Source: an uncultured bacterium (GTDB taxonomy: Bacteria; Bacteroidota; Bacteroidia; Bacteroidales; Marinifilaceae). From it: 24,737 nucleotides of DNA. The DNA lies in assembly GCA_905215395.1 (NCBI GenBank), contig CAJMQA010000010.1, positions 1 through 24,737 of the forward strand. The letters run 5' to 3'. Shown here piece after piece: positions 15,051 to 22,955 of this stretch. Position 1 is the stretch's first letter; each line of letters opens with the position of its first letter. A model generated the notes under the pieces. It was given only the letters and a program-made list of their open reading frames with translations. It was not told where the DNA came from and did no database searches. A program made the translations under genes and the position numbers.

Positions 15051-15430
15051 ATGAACGTAGATTTTCTGACTTGCGAAGCCGAAATGAATAAAAACGGGAA
15101 GTATTTCTACCTGATGGTGAAGCCAGTAGGTCCTATATTAAGAATTATACTGCTTTATAGCCGACAGAAAAACTGCGTGTGTTTTTTGTATGACAGGGTG
15201 GGGAACTTACTTTGCTGGGCACAGTATTTTTTGAGAAGGCTATTCAGTTGTAGCAGAAATATATGGACGGATGGAAAATACACTTTAGGCCAATGGTATG
15301 TTCATTGATGAAGAATGGGCGGTTTTTTCAGGAAACACGGTTTCGGGTTGGGGATTTGAATTGCTGAAAAGCATGGAGTACGTTTTAATATATTGACGGT
15401 TATTAACCGGCTCAATGCCCGGTACCATCG
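15051..15430 (+). pseudogene. Anaerobic sulfatase-maturating enzyme (anSME) pseudogene
   Basis: Pieces of a radical-SAM anSME appear in the right order but in three frames: KYFYLMVKPVGPI (15099-15137, frame of the ATG), QGGELTLLGTVFFEKAIQL (15194-15250), then TAG and QKYMDGWKI, ENTL-TAG-ANGMFIDEEW (15274-15318), NGRFFQETRFRVGD (15314-15355) and VRFNILTVINRLNARY (15378-15425). Intact anSMEs read GPICNLxCxYCYY after the PVGP motif. Here the cysteine cluster is destroyed, and the family VWHGGE motif has become V-TGA-QGGE. The three stops are each explainable as single G-to-A or C-to-T changes. About 40-45 codons are missing before the last piece, and the 3' two thirds is gone, cut off near the cassette 2 sigma gene. 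Intact enzymes (about 390-410 residues) convert Cys or Ser to formylglycine in sulfatases. This copy is non-functional. Confidence 0.8.
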
Positions 15431-15456
15431 TACTTTTCGTGAGCTGATCACTGTTT

Positions 15457-16005
15457 TTAGCCGTATAACAGGAAAAATAGCATTCCCATTGGGAGATAGT
15501 CGGATAGTTCTTTTTTCAGTGTTTTCAGTGCGATTTCCATGTGTTTTTCCACAGTACGGGGTGATAATCCCAGTTCATTGGCAATAACTATTGCTGTTTT
15601 GTTGTCAAAACGGCTCATCAGAAAAATTTTCTGTGCCTGAGGAGGGAGTTTATGAATAGCTGCTTCCAGACGTTCCCGAAGTTCTGATTCAACAAAATAT
15701 TCCCATGTTAATGAACTTATTATATCTCCTTTTTGTATGATTTTTTTCTGATATTCTGTGTGAATGTGCAGATGTTCCAGATAATTAAGACAACGATGCC
15801 GGATAGAGATGAATAAATAGGCCTTTATATTCTCGGCTTCCAGGGAATCGATTTTTTCCCAGATGTGAACAAATAAATCGTGTATAAGATCTTCTGCTAC
15901 TTCTCTGTTTTCTATCAGACGGCTAGCATATATGACCAGCCCGGGATAGTATTTTCTGAACAGGACTTCAAATTTGTTATAGACATCTGTGTGATTCAAC
16001 ACCAT
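15457..16005 (-). CDS. ECF sigma-70 factor (FecI-like, cassette 2)
   Basis: 182 residues from the ATG at 16005. An in-frame ATG at 16032 would add nine residues (MCKRNNFGA) that overlap a palindrome and look non-coding, so the shorter form is preferred. Region 2 contains AEDLIHDLFVHIWEKI and ISIRHRCLNYLEHL. Region 4 contains LPPQAQKIFLMSRFDNKTA and the helix-turn-helix VIANELGLSPRTVEKHMEIA. The hydrophobic tail PMGMLFFLLYG matches that of other Bacteroidota ECF factors. Unlike in cassette 1, the gene points away from its presumed partner fecR, with a shared 158-bp divergent region. Its 3' end lies against the anSME remnant. Pairing with the FecR at 16164 is inferred from adjacency. Confidence 0.9.
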   Translation of the reverse strand: MVLNHTDVYNKFEVLFRKYYPGLVIYASRLIENREVAEDLIHDLFVHIWEKIDSLEAENIKAYLFISIRHRCLNYLEHLHIHTEYQKKIIQKGDIISSLTWEYFVESELRERLEAAIHKLPPQAQKIFLMSRFDNKTAIVIANELGLSPRTVEKHMEIALKTLKKELSDYLPMGMLFFLLYG

Positions 16006-16163
16006 AGCACCGAAGTTATTTCTTTTGCACAAAAGAAAGGATTAAATTCCGCTCTGCAAAAAAAAAAAGATTATTTTTTAATTTTCATTACGTATATTCT
16101 TGTTGGGAACTGTTTCATTTATATAAAGCACAAATAAGAATCGATTGTAAGAGATTATAAGTA
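16006..16163. promoter_or_regulatory. Divergent control region between sigma and anti-sigma genes of cassette 2
   Basis: This 158-bp AT-rich gap must hold promoters in both directions. It contains a 7-2-7 palindrome (TCTTTTG-CA-CAAAAGA, 16021-16036) just upstream of the sigma start and an A11 tract (16058-16068; T11 on the sigma-gene strand). I found no exact TAnnTTTG on either strand, so promoter positions are not assigned. Confidence 0.5.
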
Positions 16164-17228
16164 ATGGATAAGGAACAGCATAAAGATAAAGAACTGAAAG
16201 AACTTCTGGATATATGGACGGAGATTCGTGGGGTGGATACAGAGAAAGGATGGAAACGGATAAATTCGGAGTTGCAGGGAAAACAGCGGGAGAAAAATGG
16301 AAAATTGCGTTTGAGAATTACCCTGGGTATAGCTGCTACTGTCGTTTTGTTTTTGGGAGCGGGATTGATTTCCCGTCAGGTACGGGATATGAAGGAAAAC
16401 CAGCCGATGCTTGTTTACGCCGTAAACAATAACCTTCCCCGGTTGATCCTGGAAGATGGGCGGCAAATTGTGTTGGATCAGACCGATATTTCCGGACAAA
16501 CTATTGGTTTTCAGGGAATTGAGATAAACCGGTCTGAAAAAAGTATTGTTTACACAACGAAGGATTCACTATCGGAAGGTGAGTTGAAGTATAATATACT
16601 TGAAGTTCCGCGGGGGGCGGAATACAAACTGGTACTGGCCGATGGTACTCAGGTTTGGCTAAATGCTGATTCACGTTTGCGCTATCCGGTAAATTTTGAC
16701 CGACAGGAAAGACGGGTGTTTTTGGAGGGAGAGGCTTATTTTCAGGTAAATAAGGATGCAAACCGGCCTTTTCGGGTTGAATCGGCAATGCAGACGGTAG
16801 AGGTGCTGGGTACTCAGTTTAATGTATCGGCTTATGGAGATGAACCGGAAGCTTATACGACTTTGGTGGAAGGGAGCGTTGTTGTTACTTCTTTGCTTTC
16901 CGGCCAGGATTTAAAATTACATCCGGGACAACAGTCAGTCGTTGAGCGGCAAAAAAAGGGTATTTCTGTCCGGGAAGTAAATACTTTACAGGTTAGTGGT
17001 TGGAAAGACGGTGTATTTGTTTTCGATGATCAAAATCTGGAGGTTATTTTGCGGAAAGTGGCCCGTTGGTATGATGTGGAGATTTTTTATAAAAATGAAG
17101 CAGTAAAATCCGTTGTGTTCAAAGGTAATCTTCCGCGTTACGGCAAGTTACCCGATTTATTGAAAGTATTAGAAAGTGGCAGTGGAATCCGTTTCTCTTT
17201 AAAAGGGCGGTCATTAATAATAGAATAA
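16164..17228 (+). CDS. fecR: FecR-type anti-sigma factor (cassette 2)
   Basis: 354 residues. The cytoplasmic part (1-50) begins MDKEQHKDKELKELLDIWTE. One membrane segment follows (about 51-70, ITLGIAATVVLFLGAGLIS). The FecR domain (148-243) includes PRGAEYKLVLADGTQVWLNA, LEGEAYFQVNKD and EVLGTQFNVSAYGD, and the DUF4974 domain (283-354) includes LEVILRKVARWYDVEIFY. Its cytoplasmic part is about 35 residues shorter than in the cassette 1 paralogue, and the WWxxS-type segment is less evident. It should sequester the divergently encoded sigma factor and receive the signal from the STN domain of the downstream transporter. It is followed after 86 bp by susC, with two hairpins in the gap. Confidence 0.93.
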   Translation: MDKEQHKDKELKELLDIWTEIRGVDTEKGWKRINSELQGKQREKNGKLRLRITLGIAATVVLFLGAGLISRQVRDMKENQPMLVYAVNNNLPRLILEDGRQIVLDQTDISGQTIGFQGIEINRSEKSIVYTTKDSLSEGELKYNILEVPRGAEYKLVLADGTQVWLNADSRLRYPVNFDRQERRVFLEGEAYFQVNKDANRPFRVESAMQTVEVLGTQFNVSAYGDEPEAYTTLVEGSVVVTSLLSGQDLKLHPGQQSVVERQKKGISVREVNTLQVSGWKDGVFVFDDQNLEVILRKVARWYDVEIFYKNEAVKSVVFKGNLPRYGKLPDLLKVLESGSGIRFSLKGRSLIIE

Positions 17229-17233
17229 AAACA

Positions 17234-17262
17234 GGAGGAAAAAGTTGGTCGCTTTTTCCTCC
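17234..17262 (+). promoter_or_regulatory. Hairpin in the fecR2-susC2 gap
   Basis: Perfect 11-bp stem GGAGGAAAAAG (17234-17244) with CTTTTTCCTCC (17252-17262), 7-nt loop, starting 5 bp after the fecR stop. No T-run follows, so intrinsic termination would be partial at best. Same place and same loop length as the hairpin in cassette 1. Confidence 0.7.
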
Positions 17263-17267
17263 GTAAA

Positions 17268-17287
17268 ACATCTGTTGAAGCAGATGT
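17268..17287 (+). promoter_or_regulatory. Second small hairpin upstream of susC2
   Basis: ACATCTG (17268-17274) and CAGATGT (17281-17287), 7-bp perfect stem with a 6-nt loop, 27 bp before the susC start. Together with the hairpin just upstream it forms a tandem stem-loop leader. Confidence 0.5.
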
Positions 17288-17314
17288 ATTGTCTAACAAA
17301 TATTTTACAAATCT

Positions 17315-20300
17315 ATGAAAAAAAGCGAAATGCACGACTTTCCTGACATAGGAAAGTCGAGAAAAATTCTTTTGATTATGAAATTGAAGATTTTTATTAT
17401 CTTCTGTTGTGTGGGCTCACTTCAGGCCAATGTGTATTCACAGGTTCAGTATTTCGATTTGCAAAAAACGAATGTACCGATTACGGATGTTCTGGAAGAA
17501 ATTCAAGAGAGATCGGATTACCGTTTCTTTTACCGGAAGGAAATATTTGATGCAGCCCCGCAGATCAGTGTACATGCGACAAAGATTGCTTTGCCGGAAC
17601 TGCTTGATGAAGTATTGACAAAACAGGGGTTCGGGTATGAAATTCTTGAAAAAGTAATTACAATACACCGGCTTCAGAAACAGGAACAGATCCAGATCGT
17701 CAGGGGCATCGTGAAAGATTCGGGAAAACAACCGCTTCCGGGTGTTACGGTGATGATAAAAGGGACCACCGTAGGGACAGTGACCGATGCAGAAGGACGT
17801 TATTCGCTAACGGTTCCGGATTTTGAACAGGTGGTGCTTGTGTATTCCTTTATTGGTATGAAAACCCAGGAGGTTACTTACAAAGGGGAAAAGAGTCTGG
17901 AAGTCGTTTTGAAAGAAGACGTCACAGAAATGGATGAAGTTGTAGTAACAGGAATATTCAGTAAATCCAAAGAAAGTTACACAGGGGCTGTGACTACAAT
18001 CACTTCCAAAGAATTACAGCGGGTGGGAAACCGTAGTATCCTGACATCGATCCGGAATATTGACCCCAGTTTCAATATTGCTGAGAATATAGAAATCGGT
18101 TCCGACCCGAACCAGCTTCCGGATATTGTGATCCGCGGAGGTTCCAGTCTGGATACAGACCTGAAAGATCTCCAGACGGATTCACGAAATCAGGGACAGC
18201 AGAATCAGCCTTTATTTATTATGGACGGTTTTGAAATCTCTTTGCAACGGATGATGGATATGGACGAAAATCAGATTGAGACGATTACTTTGTTGAAAGA
18301 TGCCAGTGCTACTGCAATGTATGGAGCCAGAGGTGCCAATGGGGTAGTTGTGATTACAACTAAAAAACCTGAAGCAGGTAAGCTCAACATCACTTACCGG
18401 GGAGGAGTGAATCTGGAGATTCCTGATCTGACTTCATACAACCTGTTGAGTGCGAAAGAAAAAATTGACTATGAGGTGGCGGCAGGCATATATGAAAATA
18501 GTGATGTCAGATTAGAGCAACGCTTATTGGAATTGTTGAACCGGAGGCGTTTGGAGGTTGCCCGTGGAGTAAATACTTACTGGTTAAAATACCCGGTACG
18601 GACGGGCGTTGGAACACGGCATAGCCTCAGACTGGAAGGTGGGGATGAAAATATACGGTATGCAGCGTCTGTCGGCTACAATTATGTTGCCGGTGTTATG
18701 AAAGAATCTGCACGAAAAACCTTGACCTCTAATATGTTTTTTTCTTACCGGTATAAAAATCTTACTTTTCAGAATGATTTTAATTTTACTTCCAATAAGG
18801 CAAATAATTCCCCTTATGAAAATTTTTATGTATATACACAACAAAATCCCTATTGGAAACCTTATGATGACGAAGGTAAAATTATAAAAGTTCTTGAGGA
18901 TGAAATCATCAACGGACAACGTTTTTATAAACTGAATCCTCTTTACAATGCCACATTGCCTTATAAAAATGAGTCTGGTTATAAAAATATACAAAATAAT
19001 CTGGCTGTAGAATGGCAAATATTATCCGGTTTGTCTTTGCGTGGACGACTGGGATTGAATTGGCAGCAGGGACGTAGTGATCTGTATTTATCTGCTAATC
19101 ATACGAGCTTCGATAATTATTCCGGTTCTGATTTTGCCAGGAAAGGAAGCTACACTTATGGTACCGACTATTTATTTCGTTATGAAGGAGATTTTACATT
19201 GAATTTTTCAAGGAATTACAACGAAAAACATTCGGTTTACGCAGGTTTGAACTATAATGTTTCTCAGGAAAAAAAAGAGGAATACACAATAAATGCAGAA
19301 GGTTTTTCGGGTTTGAATATGGATTTTCTACCTTCCGGAGCATATTATAAACAGAATGCCTCTCCTTCGGGAAGCGAGGGAATTTCCCGACGGATGGGTG
19401 CCATCTTAAATTTGAATTATACCTATGATAGACGGTATTATCTGGATGTTTCAGCCAAAGCCGAGGGTTCTTCTAAGTTCGGTGCAAATAAAAGGATTGC
19501 TCCATTCTGGTCTACCGGTATTGGATGGAATCTACATAATGAAGCATGGTTCGATAAAAACAGTTGGTTGAATGTAATGCGTCTGAGAGTATCGTATGGT
19601 ATTTCCGGATCACAGAATTTCAGTCCTTATCAGGCTTTGACTTCTCTTGTCTTTTACAATTCGGAAAAATATAAACATTGGTCCGGAGCTTATATGCTGG
19701 CCATGGGAAATGATGATTTGGCCTGGCAGCAAGTAGGACAGTTTAATGCCGGGCTGGAATTACAGTTACTGAATTCGCGTTTGAGAATGAATATCGATTT
19801 TTATAATAATTTGACAGATAATTTGTTATCGGATATTACATTACCTTTATCCAGTGGATTCGGCTCATATAAAGCGAATGTCGGTGAGGTTCGGAACCGG
19901 GGGATCGAAATTAGCTTCAATGCATATCTGATCCGGGCTACTGAAAAGAAACTGATTTGGAGTGTCGGGGGAACTCTGGTACATAACCGGAATGAGATTA
20001 TGAAGATATCTAATTCGTTGGATTTTTTGAATGAAAAATTGAATAATGAAGCAAAAGCCAATCCGAGTTTCCTTTTCAAAGAAGGTGAATCTATGAATAC
20101 CATATATGTTGTGAAGTCGATGGGGATCGATCCCAGTAATGGAAAAGAAATTTTCATAAAGACAGATGGTTCTAAAACTTATGAATGGGATGCAGAAGAT
20201 AAGATTGCCTGCGGAGTGAATGAACCTAAGGTACAGGGAAATTTCAATACATTGTTGCGCTGGAAAAACATCAGTTTTAATGCTATATTCAGTTATCGCT

Positions 20301-20677
20301 TGGGAGGGCAGTTGTATAATCAGACCTTGATAGACCGGGTTGAAAATGTAGATCCCTGGATGAATACCGACAAGAGAGTTTTTTATGACAGATGGAAACA
20401 ACCGGGAGATAAAACTTACCTGAAAAGTGTCCGGGAATTGTCGAGTACAAAAGCTTCATCCCGCTTTGTTATGGACGAAAATACTTTGGAATGCCGGTCT
20501 TTGAATGTCAGTTATGAATGTGAATCGAAATGGTTGAAAAGGAATCTTGGTCTAGATTTCCTTTCTGCAAGTGTATATGCAGAAGATGTTTTTTACATTT
20601 CGACAGTAAAGCGTGAAAGAGGACTGAATTATCCGTTTGCCCGGAAATTTTCTTTGGCTTTGACTGCACGCTTTTGA
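17315..20677 (+). CDS. SusC/RagA TonB-dependent transporter with STN domain (cassette 2)
   Basis: 1120 residues. A 21-residue N-terminal extension leads into the signal (MKLKIFIIFCCVGSLQANVY, cleavage near YSQ-V). Domains in order: STN (about 45-118), carboxypeptidase-regulatory-like (129-202) with LPGVTVMIKGTTVGTVTDAE, TonB-box-like DEVVVTGIF (207-215), plug (220-350) with LLKDASATAMYGARGANGVV, then the beta-barrel ending in a C-terminal Phe. Compared with cassette 1 the order and many segments are alike (for example FDRWKQ-type YDRWKQPGD and STVKRERGLNYPFAR near the end), so the two are paralogues that have diverged strongly. It would import an unidentified ligand and signal its presence to FecR. 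A 9-bp hairpin lies inside codons 7-15. Confidence 0.95.
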   Translation: MKKSEMHDFPDIGKSRKILLIMKLKIFIIFCCVGSLQANVYSQVQYFDLQKTNVPITDVLEEIQERSDYRFFYRKEIFDAAPQISVHATKIALPELLDEVLTKQGFGYEILEKVITIHRLQKQEQIQIVRGIVKDSGKQPLPGVTVMIKGTTVGTVTDAEGRYSLTVPDFEQVVLVYSFIGMKTQEVTYKGEKSLEVVLKEDVTEMDEVVVTGIFSKSKESYTGAVTTITSKELQRVGNRSILTSIRNIDPSFNIAENIEIGSDPNQLPDIVIRGGSSLDTDLKDLQTDSRNQGQQNQPLFIMDGFEISLQRMMDMDENQIETITLLKDASATAMYGARGANGVVVITTKKPEAGKLNITYRGGVNLEIPDLTSYNLLSAKEKIDYEVAAGIYENSDVRLEQRLLELLNRRRLEVARGVNTYWLKYPVRTGVGTRHSLRLEGGDENIRYAASVGYNYVAGVMKESARKTLTSNMFFSYRYKNLTFQNDFNFTSNKANNSPYENFYVYTQQNPYWKPYDDEGKIIKVLEDEIINGQRFYKLNPLYNATLPYKNESGYKNIQNNLAVEWQILSGLSLRGRLGLNWQQGRSDLYLSANHTSFDNYSGSDFARKGSYTYGTDYLFRYEGDFTLNFSRNYNEKHSVYAGLNYNVSQEKKEEYTINAEGFSGLNMDFLPSGAYYKQNASPSGSEGISRRMGAILNLNYTYDRRYYLDVSAKAEGSSKFGANKRIAPFWSTGIGWNLHNEAWFDKNSWLNVMRLRVSYGISGSQNFSPYQALTSLVFYNSEKYKHWSGAYMLAMGNDDLAWQQVGQFNAGLELQLLNSRLRMNIDFYNNLTDNLLSDITLPLSSGFGSYKANVGEVRNRGIEISFNAYLIRATEKKLIWSVGGTLVHNRNEIMKISNSLDFLNEKLNNEAKANPSFLFKEGESMNTIYVVKSMGIDPSNGKEIFIKTDGSKTYEWDAEDKIACGVNEPKVQGNFNTLLRWKNISFNAIFSYRLGGQLYNQTLIDRVENVDPWMNTDKRVFYDRWKQPGDKTYLKSVRELSSTKASSRFVMDENTLECRSLNVSYECESKWLKRNLGLDFLSASVYAEDVFYISTVKRERGLNYPFARKFSLALTARF
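17335..17359 (+). other. Hairpin inside the first codons of susC2
   Basis: CGACTTTCC (17335-17343) and GGAAAGTCG (17351-17359) form a perfect 9-bp stem with a 7-nt loop, starting 20 bp into the coding region. It sits in the N-terminal extension rather than in the signal peptide proper, and parallels the inverted repeat in susC1. Confidence 0.6.
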
Positions 20678-20711
20678 AACCGAATGAAAATCGATATAAA
20701 TTGAAAACATT

Positions 20712-22175
20712 ATGAAAATAGTATACTTTATAATATGTTTGAGCTTCCTCAGTGCCGGATGTTCTGATTGGTTTGAGGTAAAACCCCGTTCTGAAAACCG
20801 GGAAAAAGAACACTATACTTATGAAGAGGGATTTAAAAGTACGTTGACCGGGGTTTATATCCGTATGGCTTCGGCATCTTTATACGGGCAGGATATGACG
20901 ATGGTGTTGCCTGAATTGTTGGCTCAGCATTGGGAAACGAGTAAATATGCCGTATTGAAATATCATAATATTGCTTCCTATCAATATGCCGAAACTGATG
21001 TGGAAAATATGCTCAGTAATCTCTGGAAAGAATATTACCTTGCTATTGCCAATCTGAATAATATTCTGGAAAACATAGAAGAACGGAGAGATATTTTTGC
21101 CCCAGGAAATTACGAATTGATAAAAGGGGAAGCCTTGGGACTGCGGGCATTTCTGCATTTCGACCTTTTGAGACTATTCGGTCCGGTTCCGGAGAAAAAT
21201 GCGGGAGAAAAAATAGCTATTCCTTATGTTAAAAATGTGACAAAGGTGGTGGATGAGCTGACTTCTTTACCGTATGATAAAGTGGTAGAATCTATTTTGA
21301 CAGATTTGGATTCAGCTGAAATATTACTGAAAAATGATCCTCTGGTCAATTACGACAATGATTTTTTAAATAAGCCGGGGGCTATAAATGCTGAGGAGAT
21401 TGATGATTTCCACTATTACCGGCAATACCGTTTCAATTGGTATGCGGTGAAAGCGACAAAAGCCAGGGTTTTTCTTTGGAACGGTGATACCCGGAATGCC
21501 GGAAAATTTGCCCGGGAAGTTATCGGAGCTGAGAAATTCCGTCTGGCTTTGAATTCCGATCTTACAACAGAGGGATTAGAAGACAGGACTTTTACCAAAG
21601 AGCATATTTTTGCTATTCATAATCCCCGGTTGGCAGATATTGTCACCCCTTTGTTTATGTCAGGAACTAATGTGTTTCAGCGTGTGAAAAATGTTGTGGA
21701 AAAAACTTTTGAGACCGGGCAAAATCCGGAAGATATCCGTATAGCCGGAACATTATATTGGGAGGACAGAGTAGTGAGCGGAAGTGTTCGTAAATATTGT
21801 TATAAAAAGTATGATCAGGACGGAAAAACAGAGTCTGATGTTACGCAGGTAGTTCCATTGATCCGTTTGGCAGAAATGTATCTGATTGCGATGGAGTGTT
21901 CGGAACCGGAAGAGGCACTTCCGTTTTTCAAAGAGTTCAGAATTTGCCGGAAAATGAATGTCGCTTTGGATGAAAGTTTCAGTAACCGGAAAGAGTTGAT
22001 GGAGCGTATTGAAAAAGAATACCGAAAGGAGTTTTTTGCTGAAGGACAGATGTTTTTCTTTTGTAAAAGATTGAATCAGGAGAAAATTATGGGTCAAAAG
22101 GGAACTTATAATGTGACAATGGATGAAGATACCTATGTGTTGCCAAAACCTTCCGGTCAGTTAGTATTTGAATAA
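20712..22175 (+). CDS. RagB/SusD family outer-membrane lipoprotein (cassette 2)
   Basis: 487 residues. The lipobox LSAGC (Cys17) is followed by SDWFEVKPRSENREKEHYTY, the usual SusD opening. Family segments: LIKGEALGLRAFLHFDLLRL (TPR-type helix, around 135-155), RLAEMYLIAMECSEPEEALP and the C-terminal KEYRKEFFAEGQMFFFCKR, which fits the E-F-x-x-E-G-Q signature better than the cassette 1 paralogue does. It would be the surface ligand-binding lid of the SusC barrel encoded 34 bp upstream. The protein has an acidic insert around 215-235 (NYDNDFLNKPGAINAEEIDD) not obvious in the paralogue, consistent with a different ligand (inference). Confidence 0.93.
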   Translation: MKIVYFIICLSFLSAGCSDWFEVKPRSENREKEHYTYEEGFKSTLTGVYIRMASASLYGQDMTMVLPELLAQHWETSKYAVLKYHNIASYQYAETDVENMLSNLWKEYYLAIANLNNILENIEERRDIFAPGNYELIKGEALGLRAFLHFDLLRLFGPVPEKNAGEKIAIPYVKNVTKVVDELTSLPYDKVVESILTDLDSAEILLKNDPLVNYDNDFLNKPGAINAEEIDDFHYYRQYRFNWYAVKATKARVFLWNGDTRNAGKFAREVIGAEKFRLALNSDLTTEGLEDRTFTKEHIFAIHNPRLADIVTPLFMSGTNVFQRVKNVVEKTFETGQNPEDIRIAGTLYWEDRVVSGSVRKYCYKKYDQDGKTESDVTQVVPLIRLAEMYLIAMECSEPEEALPFFKEFRICRKMNVALDESFSNRKELMERIEKEYRKEFFAEGQMFFFCKRLNQEKIMGQKGTYNVTMDEDTYVLPKPSGQLVFE

Positions 22176-22193
22176 TAATTAATAGAAGAAGAT

Positions 22194-22937
22194 ATGATAC
22201 GTATTATTATATATATATTTCTGTTCGCATGGATATGTGCAATAACTTCTTGCGAAGAACAACATTTGTTGGAATACAAGAATGATCCCGGTCTGCAATT
22301 TTATTGGGGGAATATTCCCGGACGGAATCCTCAAAAAGATAGCCTTAGTTGCTCGTTTTTCATAAAACGGGAGGATTTGTTGCGAGATACGGTCTGGTTG
22401 AGGGTACAAACGATGGGAATGCCTGCCAATGAAGACCGGTCGGTGAAATTTATACAGTTGCCGGAGAATGAAAAAAATACAATGGCGCAACCGGGAGTTC
22501 ATTATTTGCCTTTTGACACTCCTGAATTAAGTTCCCTGATGGTCATAAAGGCAAATCAGGTACAGGCGGATTTGCCGGTGGTATTACTTAAGCACGCTTC
22601 CCTGAAAGAGAGAGAATATCGTTTGACGATTTCTATTGCTCCGAATGAGTATTTCAACAATGGTATTACAAAATACCAGACTTTCCTTTTGAAAGTGGCT
22701 GATACTGCAGATGAGCCGGATAGTTGGAAAACCTGGAAATATTATGTGGGAGATTTCGGATCGGCAAAAATGAAGTTTTTGATTACTTATTTGGGGATTG
22801 ATTTTTCCTCAAATTATCCATCTTATATGTATGCTTATTTCGAAGGATTGGCGCGTGAAAAACTGGCAGAGTATAATAGTAATCCCGAGAATGAAGTATT
22901 GACGGAAGCAGACGGAACCATTGTAAGTTTTGATTAA
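22194..22937 (+). CDS. DUF4843 lipoprotein (cassette 2)
   Basis: 247 residues. The signal MIRIIIYIFLFAWICAITSC places the lipidated Cys at position 20. Early beta-type segments include LEYKNDPGLQFYWG, DSLSCSFFIKREDLLRDTVW and QPGVHYLPFDTPEL, the same order as in cassette 1 (strand, then xxxSxSFxIxxxxxxDTvxL, then aGxHYxxl). A late WKTWKYYVGDFGSAKMKFLI corresponds to YWDDLLYLYFGEYSKVKH in the paralogue. This gives confidence in the DUF4843 call despite low overall identity. It lies 18 bp after susD and 18 bp before the PKD-like gene, so it is co-transcribed. Surface accessory lipoprotein, role unknown. Confidence 0.8.
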   Translation: MIRIIIYIFLFAWICAITSCEEQHLLEYKNDPGLQFYWGNIPGRNPQKDSLSCSFFIKREDLLRDTVWLRVQTMGMPANEDRSVKFIQLPENEKNTMAQPGVHYLPFDTPELSSLMVIKANQVQADLPVVLLKHASLKEREYRLTISIAPNEYFNNGITKYQTFLLKVADTADEPDSWKTWKYYVGDFGSAKMKFLITYLGIDFSSNYPSYMYAYFEGLAREKLAEYNSNPENEVLTEADGTIVSFD

Positions 22938-22955
22938 TCTGAAAATTTTTGAAAT

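Noticed and set aside
15051..15308. 85-residue hypothetical protein
   Set aside because: It is simply the first frame of the anSME pseudogene; after residue 29 it continues out of frame.
16006..16032. Longer start for the cassette 2 sigma factor
   Set aside because: Would add nine non-family residues and overlap the palindrome; the start at 16005 fits the usual sigma factor N-terminus better.
18584..20401. Several long antisense frames inside susC2
   Set aside because: They follow the codon structure of the sense gene, lack recognisable domains and have no start context.
9599..20677. Possibility that the two cassettes form a recent inverted duplication
   Set aside because: The paralogous proteins share order and motifs but differ throughout, and the sigma genes differ in orientation, so the copies are old or were acquired separately.
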